Below are positions 14,962-24,476 of a stretch of DNA of 47,833 nt, one piece after another (positions within the stretch are counted from its first letter, which is position 1; the number at the start of each line of letters is the position of its first letter). Both the position numbers and the translations under genes were made by a program. Source of the DNA: Deltaproteobacteria bacterium (GTDB lineage Bacteria > Desulfobacterota > Desulfobulbia > Desulfobulbales > JAGXFP01); contig JAGVGT010000078.1 in NCBI GenBank assembly GCA_020056965.1, positions 1 to 47,833 on the forward strand, in the 5' to 3' direction. The notes under the pieces were generated by a model. It worked only from the letters and a program-made list of their open reading frames with translations, made no database searches and had not been told where the DNA came from.

Positions 14962-15048
14962 AGGCTGAAGACCGAAGGCTGAAGGTTTAGGTGGATGATG
15001 TTCTTATTCCATAAAGACCTTCAGTCTTCAGCCTTCGGTCTTCAGCCT
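14962..15048. repeat. Perfect 23-base inverted repeat
   Basis: AGGCTGAAGACCGAAGGCTG followed by AAG at 14962-14984 is the exact reverse complement of 15026-15048, with a 41-base spacer. It lies in the divergent gap between the Trm112-like gene and the heptosyltransferase gene and could form a strong hairpin in either transcript. The CTTCAG-rich sequence resembles dispersed intergenic repeats seen in other genomes. Confidence 0.85.
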
Positions 15049-15216
15049 GTTTTACAGTCCCGCAGAATAAATCCCTCCGGTCGCGAATGCAAGAGAGCTG
15101 GGACGTTCCCTGAAAATATCGGCGGGCCGGTGGTGCTGCTTGCGCGAGCGGGGGGCAGCATGTACATTGCGGTTAACCTTTTATTGTCGATTTTTCCGGG
15201 GATGCGAAGCACTGGT

Positions 15217-16278
15217 ATGAACAATATCCTGATCGTCAAGACCAGCGCCATCGGCGATGTCACCCATACCCTGCCGGCCTTGAACGCCCTGCGCCACTGC
15301 TACCCCGAGGCCCGCATTACCTGGCTGGTCGAGGAGGCGGCGGCGGGCCTGCTGGTGGGGCATCCGGCCCTGGACCGCTTGCTGGTTTCCCGCCGCAAGC
15401 ACTGGGCCAGGGAGCTGCGCCGGGGGCCGCGTCGGGCTTTGACCGCTTTAAGGGAGGCATGGCGCTTCCTGGGCCAGCTGCGCGAGACCCGCTACGACCT
15501 GCTCCTCGATTTTCAGGGACTATTGAAGAGCGGGGTGCTGGTGGCCCTGGCCCGGGCGGAGCGCAAGGTTGGATTTGGCCGAGGGATGGCGCACGCCGAG
15601 GGCAGCTGGATTTTTTTAAACGAACGGCTCCCGGCCGTCGATATGAATATCCACGCCCTCGACCGGGAACTGCTCCTGCTCAAGGGCATCGGGGTCGAAG
15701 CCCCGGCGGTGGAATTCGCTCTGCCGATCACCGCCGCCCATCGGCAGAAGGTGGAAGGTCTGCTGGCTGAGGCCGGGGTCGATCCTTCCCGGCCGCTGCT
15801 GGCCATCAACCCCCAGGCGACCTGGCCGACCAAACTATGGTTCCCCGAGCGCTTCGCCGAGCTGGCTGACCGCTTGGCGGCCCGGGGCTGGGCAGTGGTC
15901 TTCACCGGCAGTCCCGGCGACCGGGAAGAGATCGAGCGCATCATCGGAGCCATGCAGGCCCGGGCCGCCAATCTGGCCGGGGCGACCACGCTGCTCGAAC
16001 TGGCCGCCCTCTACGAGATGGCGGGGGTGGTGGTCTCCACCGATACCGGTCCCATGCATATCGCGGCCGCCACTGGAACGCCGGTGGTGGCGATTTTCGG
16101 AGCTACCGCCCCCTGGCGCACCGGCCCCTGGGGCGAACAGCACCGGGTGGTGCGGGTGGAGATGGAGTGCAGCCCCTGTCTGAAAAAACATTGCCCGACC
16201 GAGCGGGAGTGCATGCGCTGGATCAGTGTGGCGATGGTCGCGGCTGCGGTGGAAGATAAATTAAGAATTAAGAATTAA
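15217..16278 (+). CDS. LPS heptosyltransferase (GT9 family)
   Basis: A 353-residue ADP-heptose:LPS heptosyltransferase-like protein. It starts MNNILIVKTSAIGDVTHTLP, the usual GT9 opening. DLLLDFQGLLKSG, the GVEAP/INPQATWPTKLWFPERFAEL sugar-nucleotide site and the C-terminal DTGPMHIAAATGTPVVAIFG motif are present. It most resembles heptosyltransferase I (WaaC), which adds the first heptose to Kdo, but the WaaC/WaaF/WaaQ split is not certain. The ATG at 15217 is chosen because it begins the domain; an in-frame ATG at 15202 is possible. It converges on the GT4 gene, their stops overlapping by four bases. Confidence 0.9.
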   Translation: MNNILIVKTSAIGDVTHTLPALNALRHCYPEARITWLVEEAAAGLLVGHPALDRLLVSRRKHWARELRRGPRRALTALREAWRFLGQLRETRYDLLLDFQGLLKSGVLVALARAERKVGFGRGMAHAEGSWIFLNERLPAVDMNIHALDRELLLLKGIGVEAPAVEFALPITAAHRQKVEGLLAEAGVDPSRPLLAINPQATWPTKLWFPERFAELADRLAARGWAVVFTGSPGDREEIERIIGAMQARAANLAGATTLLELAALYEMAGVVVSTDTGPMHIAAATGTPVVAIFGATAPWRTGPWGEQHRVVRVEMECSPCLKKHCPTERECMRWISVAMVAAAVEDKLRIKN

Positions 16279-17471
16279 AGGCGAGTGCTTCCCGTTTTCT
16301 TCAAAACTTTGGCAAAGGTCGCTAGGGTGATTGCGGTGGTGTGTTCCCAGCCCAAGGTGCGGCCCAGGGCGCGGCCCCTGGCCGCGTAGCCGCTCCGAAT
16401 GGCCGGGTCGGCCAGGCGGTCGATGGCCCGGGCGATCTCCTCGGCGTTGCGGGGATCGTTTAGGATGATGGCCTCGTCGTTTTTGACGTGTTCGGCGGTG
16501 CCGCACCAGGGGGTGGCGCTCATGATGGTGGCGGTGCCGCAGGTCATCGCCTCCAGGGGGGCGATGGGGCAGGGATCGGCCAAGGTCGGCAGGGTAAAGG
16601 CATCAGCCAGGATATAGTAGGGATAAATCTCCCCGATCCGACCCAGGAAGGTGACCCGGTCGGCCAGCCCCAACCGCTCGGCCAGTTGCCGGTAGGTGGC
16701 AAAGTCGCCGCCGCCGCCCCCGGCCACCAGCAGTTTGGCCGACTTGGTTCGGGCCAGGCTTAACCCCTTGAGCAGGGCGTCGAGTCCCTTGCGTTTGAAC
16801 TCGGTGCCGACGAAGAGCAAGGCGTAATCGTCCGGGTTCAGGCCGTGTTGCCGCCTTAATGCTTCCCGGTTGGTGGTGGTCAGGGCCTGGTCGATTTCGG
16901 CGAGATCGACACCCGGGTAGGCCACCCCGATCTGCTCCCGTGGCAGATTCGGGTAATTCTCCAGCACATCGTCGGCGGCCATCCGCGAGTCGGCGATCAG
17001 CAAGCGGTCGGCCCGGGCGGCGTACTGGCTTTTTTCCAGCCAGAGATAGGCCAGGCCCCTGGGACTGGTCAGCTCGCCCAGCCAGAGCAAGGGCTTGCGC
17101 CAGCCCCGGCTCCGGGTCAGGAAACCCCGGTAACAGGGGCAGTGGATGGAGAGGACATCGTAGCGGCGGACCCTTTCATGGCTGTAGATCAGGTCGAAGG
17201 ATGCGTCCACGGCGCGATTGCAGAACCAGGAATAGAGAAGCTGGTTGACAAAGGTCGGTTTGCGGAGCGGCCGAGGAATCTGGTGGATGGTAAAGCCGTC
17301 GCAGAGCTGCTCGTCCCAGGTCTGGCAGAAGATGTGGACCTCATGGTCTTGGGCCAGGCGCCGGCTGACCTGGTAGGCGTAACGCTCGGCGCCGCCGGTG
17401 ATCACGAAATTTCTGACCAGAACGGCAATTTTTAGTTTCTTGCCGAGGGGTTGGCGGGTATCTTCCGGCAT
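16275..17471 (-). CDS. GT4-family LPS core glycosyltransferase
   Basis: A 398-residue GT-B fold enzyme of the WaaG-like GT4 group. The N-terminal acceptor domain has VRNFVITGGAERYAYQVSRR. The C-terminal donor domain has LLFVGTEFKRKGLDALLKGL, then LVAGGGG, VTFLGRIGEIYPYYILADAF and APLEAMTCGTATIMS, the EX7E-type catalytic region. It probably adds glucose or another hexose to the inner core. It is divergent from the epimerase gene across 145 bases and convergent with the heptosyltransferase gene. Confidence 0.9.
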   Translation of the reverse strand: MPEDTRQPLGKKLKIAVLVRNFVITGGAERYAYQVSRRLAQDHEVHIFCQTWDEQLCDGFTIHQIPRPLRKPTFVNQLLYSWFCNRAVDASFDLIYSHERVRRYDVLSIHCPCYRGFLTRSRGWRKPLLWLGELTSPRGLAYLWLEKSQYAARADRLLIADSRMAADDVLENYPNLPREQIGVAYPGVDLAEIDQALTTTNREALRRQHGLNPDDYALLFVGTEFKRKGLDALLKGLSLARTKSAKLLVAGGGGGDFATYRQLAERLGLADRVTFLGRIGEIYPYYILADAFTLPTLADPCPIAPLEAMTCGTATIMSATPWCGTAEHVKNDEAIILNDPRNAEEIARAIDRLADPAIRSGYAARGRALGRTLGWEHTTAITLATFAKVLKKTGSTRL

Positions 17472-17616
17472 GGTTATCGGGCGGTTCTGATTGGGGTGAG
17501 GCCCAAGGGCGGGCCGGGGATCGGTTTCGATGCCAGACCATCATTATCAATGCCCCGGTCTTTGTCAATGTTCCAGACGGCCGGGGCCGGCCAACGGCGA
17601 ATAAGGGGAAGCTGGC

Positions 17617-18546
17617 ATGAGAGCGATGGTATTGGGCGGCACCGGCTTTATCGGCTCCCACTTGGTGGACCGGTTGCTGGCCGATGGTCACCAGGTCCGG
17701 GTTCTATCCCGTTCGCCGGAACGGCTGCGGCCCCCCGTGCCGGGCGTGGACTACCGGCAGGCGAATCTCACCGACATCCCCGCCCTGGTCGAGGCCCTGA
17801 CCGGAATTGAGGTCGTCTTTCACCTGATCAGTACCACCGTCCCTTCCACCTCCAACCTTGATCCGGTCTTCGATATCGAATCCAACCTGGTCGGCCTGGT
17901 CCGTCTTCTGCAAGTGGTTCGCGACAGCGGGGTGCGGCGGCTGGTCTATCTTTCCTCCGGCGGCACGGTCTACGGGACTCCCGAGGTGGTGCCGATTCCG
18001 GAAAGCCATCCGCTGCGGCCGATCTGTTCGTACGGGATCGTCAAGGTGGCGGCGGAAAACTATCTGCACATGTTTCATGAACTGCACGGCTTGGACTATC
18101 TGGTCCTGCGGGCCTCCAACCCTTACGGCGAGCGGCAGGGTCACTACGGCGTGCAGGGCATCATCGGCACCTTCCTCAATAAACTCCAGCGGGGCGAGGA
18201 ACTGGAGGTCTGGGGCGACGGCAGCCTGGTCCGGGACTTTATCCATGTCGCGGATCTGGCCCGGCTCTGTGTGCAGGCCGGGGAAAGTGCGCGGGTGGGG
18301 AACTATAACGCCGGTAGCGGTTGCGGCCACTCGATCCGGGCGGTGCTGGAAGGCATCGAGCAGGCGGTGGGGCGTAAGTTGCCGGTAACCTGGCGGCCCG
18401 GCCGCAGCTTCGATGTACCCCGGGTGGTGCTGGACATCGCCAGGGCCGAGGCGGATTTTAACTGGCACCCGGAGATCGGGCTGGCCGAAGGTATCAGCCG
18501 GACCTGGACGAGCCTCGGCCAATCCCCGACGGCAAGGACACCATGA
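17617..18546 (+). CDS. NAD-dependent nucleotide-sugar epimerase/dehydratase
   Basis: A 309-residue extended short-chain dehydrogenase. The nucleotide-binding GGTGFIGSHLVDRLLADGH opens the protein. The catalytic Ser and Tyr-x3-Lys are visible (YLSSGGTVYG, then SYGIVKVAAENYL). RASNPYGERQ and GDGSLVRDFIHVADLA are typical of UDP-glucose 4-epimerase-like enzymes. The exact substrate cannot be named. It begins a tight operon: its last bases overlap the next gene by four bases. GGGGAAG precedes the ATG. Confidence 0.9.
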   Translation: MRAMVLGGTGFIGSHLVDRLLADGHQVRVLSRSPERLRPPVPGVDYRQANLTDIPALVEALTGIEVVFHLISTTVPSTSNLDPVFDIESNLVGLVRLLQVVRDSGVRRLVYLSSGGTVYGTPEVVPIPESHPLRPICSYGIVKVAAENYLHMFHELHGLDYLVLRASNPYGERQGHYGVQGIIGTFLNKLQRGEELEVWGDGSLVRDFIHVADLARLCVQAGESARVGNYNAGSGCGHSIRAVLEGIEQAVGRKLPVTWRPGRSFDVPRVVLDIARAEADFNWHPEIGLAEGISRTWTSLGQSPTARTP

Positions 18547-19328
18547 GCGGGCAACAGCCGGCCACCATCTCGGCGGTCATCATCACCAAGAATGAGGAGC
18601 TCAACATCCGCGAGTGTCTTGCCTCGCTGACCTGGGTGGATGAGATTGTCGTGGTCGATTCCGGTAGCGCTGATCGCACCGTCGAGATCTGCCGGGAATT
18701 CACCGACCGGGTTTATATCCATGACTGGCTGGGCTTCGGACCCCAGAAAAATCGCGCTTTGGGTTATGCCACCGGTGACTGGGTGTTCTCCATCGACGCC
18801 GACGAACGGGTTTCCCCGGAGTTGCGGGCCGAGATTTTGGCTGTCTCCCGGTCGGACGGGCCTGGCGCCTACGAAATCCCGAGGCTCTCCTGGTACTGCG
18901 GCCGTTTCATTCACCATTCCGGTTGGCGGCCCGACCAGGTGCTGCGGCTCTTCCGGCGCGGGCAGGGGCGCTTTTCCGAGGATCTGGTCCACGAACGGGT
19001 TTTGGTCGAGGGCCGGGTCGGAAGGCTCAGAAACGATCTGATCCATTATTCGTTCCGCGACCTGGAGCAGGTCTTGAACGTGGTCAACCGCTACTCCACC
19101 CTGGGGGCCGAGCAAAAGTTCGCAGCCGGTCAGCGGGCCGGATTGGCCAAGTCTATTTTCCACGGACTGGCGGAGTTCTTTTCGACCTATCTGTTCAAGG
19201 GCGGTTTTCTGGACGGGCGGCAGGGGCTGATGCTGGCCATCTCCAACGGTGAAGGGACCTATTATAAGTATCTCAAGCTGATGCAACTTGGCGAGGCGGC
19301 CGCAATGCAGCCGGGAGGGAAGCGATGA
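18543..19328 (+). CDS. GT2 glycosyltransferase, WaaE/KdtX-like
   Basis: A 261-residue GT-A fold enzyme. ISAVIITKNEELNIRECLAS and EIVVVDSGSADRTVEI form the nucleotide-sugar site, and WVFSIDADERVSPEL supplies the DXD-type acidic motif. The overall sequence and length match the LPS core beta-1,4-glucosyltransferase family (WaaE/KdtX). It overlaps its upstream and downstream neighbours by four bases each, so translation is coupled. It acts at the cytoplasmic face of the inner membrane on the growing core. Confidence 0.88.
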   Translation: MSGQQPATISAVIITKNEELNIRECLASLTWVDEIVVVDSGSADRTVEICREFTDRVYIHDWLGFGPQKNRALGYATGDWVFSIDADERVSPELRAEILAVSRSDGPGAYEIPRLSWYCGRFIHHSGWRPDQVLRLFRRGQGRFSEDLVHERVLVEGRVGRLRNDLIHYSFRDLEQVLNVVNRYSTLGAEQKFAAGQRAGLAKSIFHGLAEFFSTYLFKGGFLDGRQGLMLAISNGEGTYYKYLKLMQLGEAAAMQPGGKR

Positions 19329-20152
19329 GCAGACACCCTGAACTGATTTCGGTAATCATCTCCACCTACAACTGGCCGCGGGCCTTGGGGGTGGTGCTGG
19401 ATTCCCTGGCCCTGCAGGTCGATCGGGGTTTTGAGGTGGTGGTGGCCGACGATGGCTCCACCCCGGAGACCGCTGAACTGGTGGCGGCCCGGGCCCCTTC
19501 TTTCCCGGTGCCTCTGCGCCACGTCTGGCAGGAAGACCAGGGCTTTCGGGCTGCGGCGGCCCGCAACCGGGCGGTGGCGGCAAGCCGGGGTGATTACCTG
19601 CTGTTCCTCGACGGTGATTGCCCGGTGCTGGCCCATTTTATCACCACCCATCGGCGGCTGGCGCAGCCGGGCTGGTTCGTGGCCGGCAACCGCATCCTGC
19701 TGGGGGGGACGCTGTCGGCCGCCGTTCTGGCCGGGGGGCGGCCGGTTTATCTTTATAACCCGCTGGAGTTCCTCTTGGCCCGTCGCTGCGGCGAGGTCAA
19801 CCGGCTCCTGCCCCTGCTGCGGTTGCCCGATGGTTGTTTCCGCCGCCTGCGGCCCCGGCGCTGGCAGGGGGCGATGACCTGCAATCTCGCGGTCTGGCGG
19901 GAGGATTTCTACCGGGTCAACGGTTTTGACGAGAACTTTGTCGGCTGGGGCCACGAGGACGCCGAGTTCGTCGGACGACTGATCAATGCCGGCATCTATC
20001 GCAAGGAGGGGCGGTTCGCCGTGCCGGTCCTCCACCTTTGGCACCCCAACCAGCACCGGGGCCGGGAGGCGGGGAACCTGCGGCGGCTCCACGAACATCT
20101 GGATAAAAAATTAACTAGGGCCGAGGCCGGAATTGATCGCTACTCCGCCTGA
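19325..20152 (+). CDS. GT2 glycosyltransferase with galactosyltransferase-type C-terminus
   Basis: A 275-residue GT-A enzyme. ISVIISTYNWPRALGVVLDS and VVVADDGSTPETAELV form the donor site, and LLFLDGDCPVL is the metal-binding DXD. FVGWGHEDAEFVGRL near the C-terminus is the Glyco_transf_7C-type W-G-x-E-D catalytic motif seen in chondroitin-polymerase-like and LPS galactosyl/GalNAc transferases. The ATG overlaps the preceding gene by four bases. A 214-base gap separates it from the GT25 gene; I see no gene or clear signal in that gap. Confidence 0.88.
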   Translation: MSRHPELISVIISTYNWPRALGVVLDSLALQVDRGFEVVVADDGSTPETAELVAARAPSFPVPLRHVWQEDQGFRAAAARNRAVAASRGDYLLFLDGDCPVLAHFITTHRRLAQPGWFVAGNRILLGGTLSAAVLAGGRPVYLYNPLEFLLARRCGEVNRLLPLLRLPDGCFRRLRPRRWQGAMTCNLAVWREDFYRVNGFDENFVGWGHEDAEFVGRLINAGIYRKEGRFAVPVLHLWHPNQHRGREAGNLRRLHEHLDKKLTRAEAGIDRYSA

Positions 20153-20366
20153 CGGCCGGGAAACGCGGTTTTGCCAGCGGACCGGCTTGGAAACGGTCGT
20201 TTGGAGTCTCGCCGGACCCGCTACCTGTCAGCTGGCGGCGCTGCGCGGTTTCCGAGAAATGCCCGCCTGGCGTATGTAAGCTCCGCGTCTTCGTCGGCCC
20301 TCGCGCCTTGCTCTCGGACAAAACCCTCGTTTTCGGACGGAAACGAGAAAACAGAAAGGAAACCAT

Positions 20367-21149
20367 TTGAACCACCCCTGTTACGTCATCCATGTCAAAA
20401 AAGGTTACGAGGAAAGGGCGCAGAGCATTGTCGAACAGTTTGCTCGGTTGGGCCTTTCATTTGGGTGGGTTCTCGACTACGACATTCCCGACCTGACCCC
20501 GGAGGTTCTCAGCCGTTACGGTTACCAGGGCAGCAAGCTGCGACCGGCCGAGATCTCTTGCAGTCTCAAGCATATTGCGGCCTGGGAACGGATCGCCGCG
20601 GCTGATGCTCCGGGTGCCTTCGTCTTCGAGGACGACGTCCTGCTCGACCTGCATCGCTTCAAGGCAGTGGCGGCGGCCGCTCTCGCCGAATTTTCGGCCG
20701 GGGCCGAGGGGGTCGGCTATCTGAGTCTGGGCGACGGTTGCGCCCTTTATGTTCCCTGGACCAAGTTGCGGCGGGGCCAGTACCTTTACCTGGCCGAGCA
20801 GGTGCGGGCCACCGATTCCTATTTTTTGACCCGGACAGCGGCGGCGCGGATGCTCGCAATGATCGGGCGCGAGGGTTTTTATCTGCCGGCCGACCACCTG
20901 ATCAACCGTCTCTGTCACCAGTTGGACATACCCATTCTTTGGCTTTCCCCCACCGTGGTCAGCCAGGGCTCCCATACCGGCCGATTCGCCTCGCAGATCC
21001 AGGCCTGGGATCGCGGCGAACTCAAGGAAAAGATCAAGTGGCTGGTCAAGAAGTTTCGGCGCAAGTATCTCTATCCCTTGCTGGGTGAGGATCCGCGCAA
21101 GATCAGTCCCGAACTGCGGGCCGATCTCAATATTCCCGGCCCCAAATAA
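20367..21149 (+). CDS. GT25-family LPS glycosyltransferase
   Basis: A 260-residue protein of the Lex1/Lic2B-like GT25 family. CYVIHVKKGYEERAQSIVEQ is the family-typical start. SCSLKHIAAWERIA and FVFEDDVLLD (the EDD metal motif) follow, with YFLTRTAAARML and the LPADHLINRLC acceptor region later. It begins with TTG at 20367, preceded by AAAGGA. It likely adds galactose or a related sugar to the outer core or lipooligosaccharide. The O-antigen ligase-like gene starts about 15 bases downstream, in the same direction. Confidence 0.87.
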   Translation: MNHPCYVIHVKKGYEERAQSIVEQFARLGLSFGWVLDYDIPDLTPEVLSRYGYQGSKLRPAEISCSLKHIAAWERIAAADAPGAFVFEDDVLLDLHRFKAVAAAALAEFSAGAEGVGYLSLGDGCALYVPWTKLRRGQYLYLAEQVRATDSYFLTRTAAARMLAMIGREGFYLPADHLINRLCHQLDIPILWLSPTVVSQGSHTGRFASQIQAWDRGELKEKIKWLVKKFRRKYLYPLLGEDPRKISPELRADLNIPGPK

Positions 21150-21163
21150 GTTGAGGAATGCTG

Positions 21164-22375
21164 ATGCAACAATCCGACGGGCCTAAGCCCGGAATCGATA
21201 TGGTGCGGCTGGCCCGCGTGCTGCTGCTGGCCGAGATGTCGGCGCTGCTGATTTCCACCTCGGCGGCGGTGGGGTTGGAATTGTTGCTCTACCTGCTCTT
21301 CCTGGGCAGTGGTGCATTGCGCTCCCGCTTGAGGCGGACCTATTCCCAACCGATGATCCGGATTGCCCTGGTCTGGGCGGCAATGCTGGTGCTGGCCGCC
21401 CTCTACTCCGTGGCGCCGGCGGATGCGCTGGGCAGTTTGGGCAGCTGGCGCAAGCTCCTGCTGCTGCCCATGGCGGCGGCGGTTTTCGACGAGGAGATCT
21501 GGAAGCGGCGGCTGGTCTGGGCCCTGGTGCTGACCGCCAGCCTGGGGATGGCACTCTCCTATTTTAGCTGGTTCAGCGGTGTCACCATCCGTAAATTCCC
21601 TCCGGGTATTGCCATTGCCAATCATGCCACTCAGGGGATGATGTTTGCGGTGAGCCTCTTCGCCATGGCCATCCTGGCCCGGTTCGCCCGGCCGACCCGG
21701 GCTGGCTGGCTCTGGTTTCTGGGGCTCGCCGGAGCGGCGACCTTCGCCAACCTGATTTTCATTACCCCAGGGCGCAGCGGCTATCTGGCCCTGCTGGTCC
21801 TGGCCGTCTTTGGAGCCTTCTTTTTCGCCCCCAAACGCGCTCGGTATGGTGCAGTTCTGGTCACCGCCCTGGCCCTGGGGGGGCTGCTCTTTTTCTCCCC
21901 GGTGGCTAGCAAGCGGATCAGGCAGGGGGTCAGTGAAATCAATACGTACGACAAGTCCGCCGAGTTGACCTCCATGGGCATCCGGCGAATCATGTGGATC
22001 AATACCTTCAAGATGGTGCGGGAGCGGCCGCTCCTGGGTTTCGGCACCGGCGGTTTCTCCGAGGGCTACCGGCGGCAGGTGGCGGGGCAGACGGGCTGGC
22101 AGGGGCAGCCCGTGGATGATTGCCATAACCAGTATCTGCGGATCGTCTCCGAGCAGGGTCTGATCGGGCTGGTGGTCTTTCTGGGGCTGCTGGGGGCATT
22201 TTTCCGGCAGCCGGTCGGCCCGCCTTATCGGATTCTCGCAGTGGGCGTCCTCTTGGCCTGGTCTGCCACCAGTCTGTTTAGCGCCCATTTCTCCACCTTC
22301 GTGGAAGGGCATTTCATCTACCTCTGGTGCGGCGCCCTGTTGGCCCGGACGGGGGAGACTTTACCATCGGATTGA
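21164..22375 (+). CDS. O-antigen ligase-like membrane protein (WaaL family)
   Basis: A 403-residue polytopic protein with about ten hydrophobic segments. A large periplasmic loop late in the sequence contains GRSGYLALL upstream and then HNQYLRIVSEQGLIGLVVFLG, the signature region of the Wzy_C/WaaL family. WaaL joins O-antigen to lipid A-core in the periplasm; a polymerase role cannot be excluded. The second ATG at 21164 is preferred over 21158 because GAGG then sits at a normal distance. It ends the LPS operon that begins at 17617. Confidence 0.85.
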   Translation: MQQSDGPKPGIDMVRLARVLLLAEMSALLISTSAAVGLELLLYLLFLGSGALRSRLRRTYSQPMIRIALVWAAMLVLAALYSVAPADALGSLGSWRKLLLLPMAAAVFDEEIWKRRLVWALVLTASLGMALSYFSWFSGVTIRKFPPGIAIANHATQGMMFAVSLFAMAILARFARPTRAGWLWFLGLAGAATFANLIFITPGRSGYLALLVLAVFGAFFFAPKRARYGAVLVTALALGGLLFFSPVASKRIRQGVSEINTYDKSAELTSMGIRRIMWINTFKMVRERPLLGFGTGGFSEGYRRQVAGQTGWQGQPVDDCHNQYLRIVSEQGLIGLVVFLGLLGAFFRQPVGPPYRILAVGVLLAWSATSLFSAHFSTFVEGHFIYLWCGALLARTGETLPSD

Positions 22376-22474
22376 GTCGCCAGCAGCGATGAGTCAGTCG
22401 GTTACGGCGAGGTGCCGCGCAGCTTAGCCGGCAGCAGCGCAGCGGCGGGTTATGCGAATAATTTAGCAGGGGAA

Positions 22475-24226
22475 TCAGGCGGTCACGCCGAACTGCATCC
22501 GGTGCAGCATTTCGTAGACCCCCTGGCTGGTCAGCAGCGCATCGTGAGTACCTTCCTCGACGATTCTCCCCTCCTGCATGACGATGATCCGGTCGGCGTT
22601 GCGGATGGTCGAGAGCCGGTGGGCAATGACGAAGGTGGTGCGGTTCTTCATCAGGTTTTCCAGGGCCTTCTGGACCTCGCGCTCGCTCTCGGTGTCCAGG
22701 GAGGAAGTCGCCTCGTCGAGGATTAGAATCGGCGCGTTTTTCAAGAGCGCCCGGGCGATGGAGATCCGCTGCTGCTGGCCGCCGGAGAGTTTGGCGCCGG
22801 ACTCGCCGATGACGGTGTCCAGGCCATCCGGTAACTTTTTGATGAAATCGAGGGCGTGGGCGGCCCGGGCTGCCTCGATGATATCGGCTTCGGCCCGTTC
22901 TGGTTCCCCGTAGGCGATGTTGTTGCGGACCGTGTCGTTGAAGAGGATGGTCTGCTGGGTGACCATGGCGATCTGGCCGCGCAGCGAGGCAAGGGTCAGG
23001 TCGCGCAGATCGTGGCCGTCCAGGAGCACCTGACCGGAACTCACCTCGAAGAAGCGCGGCACCAGGTTGACCAGGGTGGTCTTGCCGGCGCCGCTAGTGC
23101 CGACCAGGGCCAAGCACTCACCCCGCCTGACTGTAAGGTTGATATTGTGGAGGACCGTGGCCCCGCTATCGTAGGTGAAGGTGACATCGCGGAACTCGAT
23201 GGCCTCTTTCAGCGGTTTGGCCGTCAAGGCGTTGGCTCGGTCGGTGATGGCCGGCTCGATGTCGAGGATCGAGAAGACCCGGACCGCGGCGGCCATGCCC
23301 TGCTGGACGGTGCTGTTGACCCGGCTCAAGCTCTTGATCGGCTCGTAGATCATGACCAGGGCGGTCAGGAACGAAAAGAAGGTACCGGGGGTGGAGTTGC
23401 CCTTTAAGACCTGATGGCCGCCGTACCAGATCACGAAGGCCACGAAGATGCCGCCCAGTAGTTCCATCATGGCGTGGGAGAAGTTGCGGACCTTGGTGTC
23501 GTTGACGATGATGTGAAAGAGCCGCCCCACTGCCTTGCCGAAGCGGCCGGCCTCATACTTCTCCATGCAGAAGGCCTTGACGATGCGGTTGCCGGCGATG
23601 GTCTCATGGAGGATGTTGGAGATGCTGGCCATGGTCTCCTGGGACTGATTGCTGTACAGTCGGTGCAACCGTCCGAAGAGGATAATGGGCACCACCGCCA
23701 GGGGCAGGAAGATCATCGACATGGAGGCCAGTTGCCAGTTCATGAAGAAGATTACCCCCAGCAGCGAAACGGCCTGGAGCAGATCCTTGACGATGCCGAC
23801 CAGGGCCTGGGAGACCGCATACTGGATCAGGGTGATGTCGGAGACCACCCGGGAGATCAGCTCGCCGGTGGGGGTCTGGTGAAAGTAGGAGATGGGCAGC
23901 GAGTGCAGGTGGGAGAAGAGCCGTTCCCGCAGGTCGCGGATCACCCCCTGGCCGACCTTCTCCAGCAGCACGGTGTACAGGTAATAAAAGACCCCCTTGA
24001 CCAGAAAGATCAGGACCAGGGCCAGGGGCAACAGGTCCAGGGTGTTGCGGTCCTGCTCGAAGAAGATTTTGTCCAGCAGGGGCTTGACCATCCAGGCCTG
24101 GGCGCCGCTTAAGGCCGCGACCATGGTCATGCTGAGCATGGAGATTCCCAGGATCAGCCGGTAGGGTTTAACGGTGGCCAGGATGCGCCGGATGGTCTGT
24201 TTTTCGGAGAGGATTTCGGTGGACAT
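22475..24226 (-). CDS. msbA: Lipid A export ATP-binding/permease protein
   Basis: A 583-residue half-type ABC transporter. Six transmembrane helices form the N-terminal domain. The nucleotide-binding domain carries Walker A GTSGAGKTT, the Q-loop in AMVTQQTILFND, the ABC signature KLSGGQQQR, Walker B ILILDEATSSLD and the H-loop IAHRLS. FSHLHSLPISYFHQTPTGEL and the overall length match MsbA, which flips lipid A-core across the inner membrane. It is divergent from the UDP-sugar dehydrogenase gene across about 250 bases and convergent with the ligase operon, consistent with LPS export. Confidence 0.93.
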   Translation of the reverse strand: MSTEILSEKQTIRRILATVKPYRLILGISMLSMTMVAALSGAQAWMVKPLLDKIFFEQDRNTLDLLPLALVLIFLVKGVFYYLYTVLLEKVGQGVIRDLRERLFSHLHSLPISYFHQTPTGELISRVVSDITLIQYAVSQALVGIVKDLLQAVSLLGVIFFMNWQLASMSMIFLPLAVVPIILFGRLHRLYSNQSQETMASISNILHETIAGNRIVKAFCMEKYEAGRFGKAVGRLFHIIVNDTKVRNFSHAMMELLGGIFVAFVIWYGGHQVLKGNSTPGTFFSFLTALVMIYEPIKSLSRVNSTVQQGMAAAVRVFSILDIEPAITDRANALTAKPLKEAIEFRDVTFTYDSGATVLHNINLTVRRGECLALVGTSGAGKTTLVNLVPRFFEVSSGQVLLDGHDLRDLTLASLRGQIAMVTQQTILFNDTVRNNIAYGEPERAEADIIEAARAAHALDFIKKLPDGLDTVIGESGAKLSGGQQQRISIARALLKNAPILILDEATSSLDTESEREVQKALENLMKNRTTFVIAHRLSTIRNADRIIVMQEGRIVEEGTHDALLTSQGVYEMLHRMQFGVTA

Positions 24227-24476
24227 CGGGGCTGCCTGGTATATGTTGTCTTTTCCGGCTGCGGCGCGAAAGGATAGTTGCGGGCAGCGGTCACGGAGCG
24301 GGAGTTGTTTCCACAGGGAGTGTCTTTCTTATAGCACCGACCCGGCTTTGTCAATAAATCGTTTGTAAAAACCGGTAGTTGGCTGAACCGATGGGGTGGG
24401 TTTGGTCGGTCCACCCGACGGTCGTATCGTTGCCAGCCGGCGGTGCTGCGGCGACCAATATAGAACAGGGGAAGAT

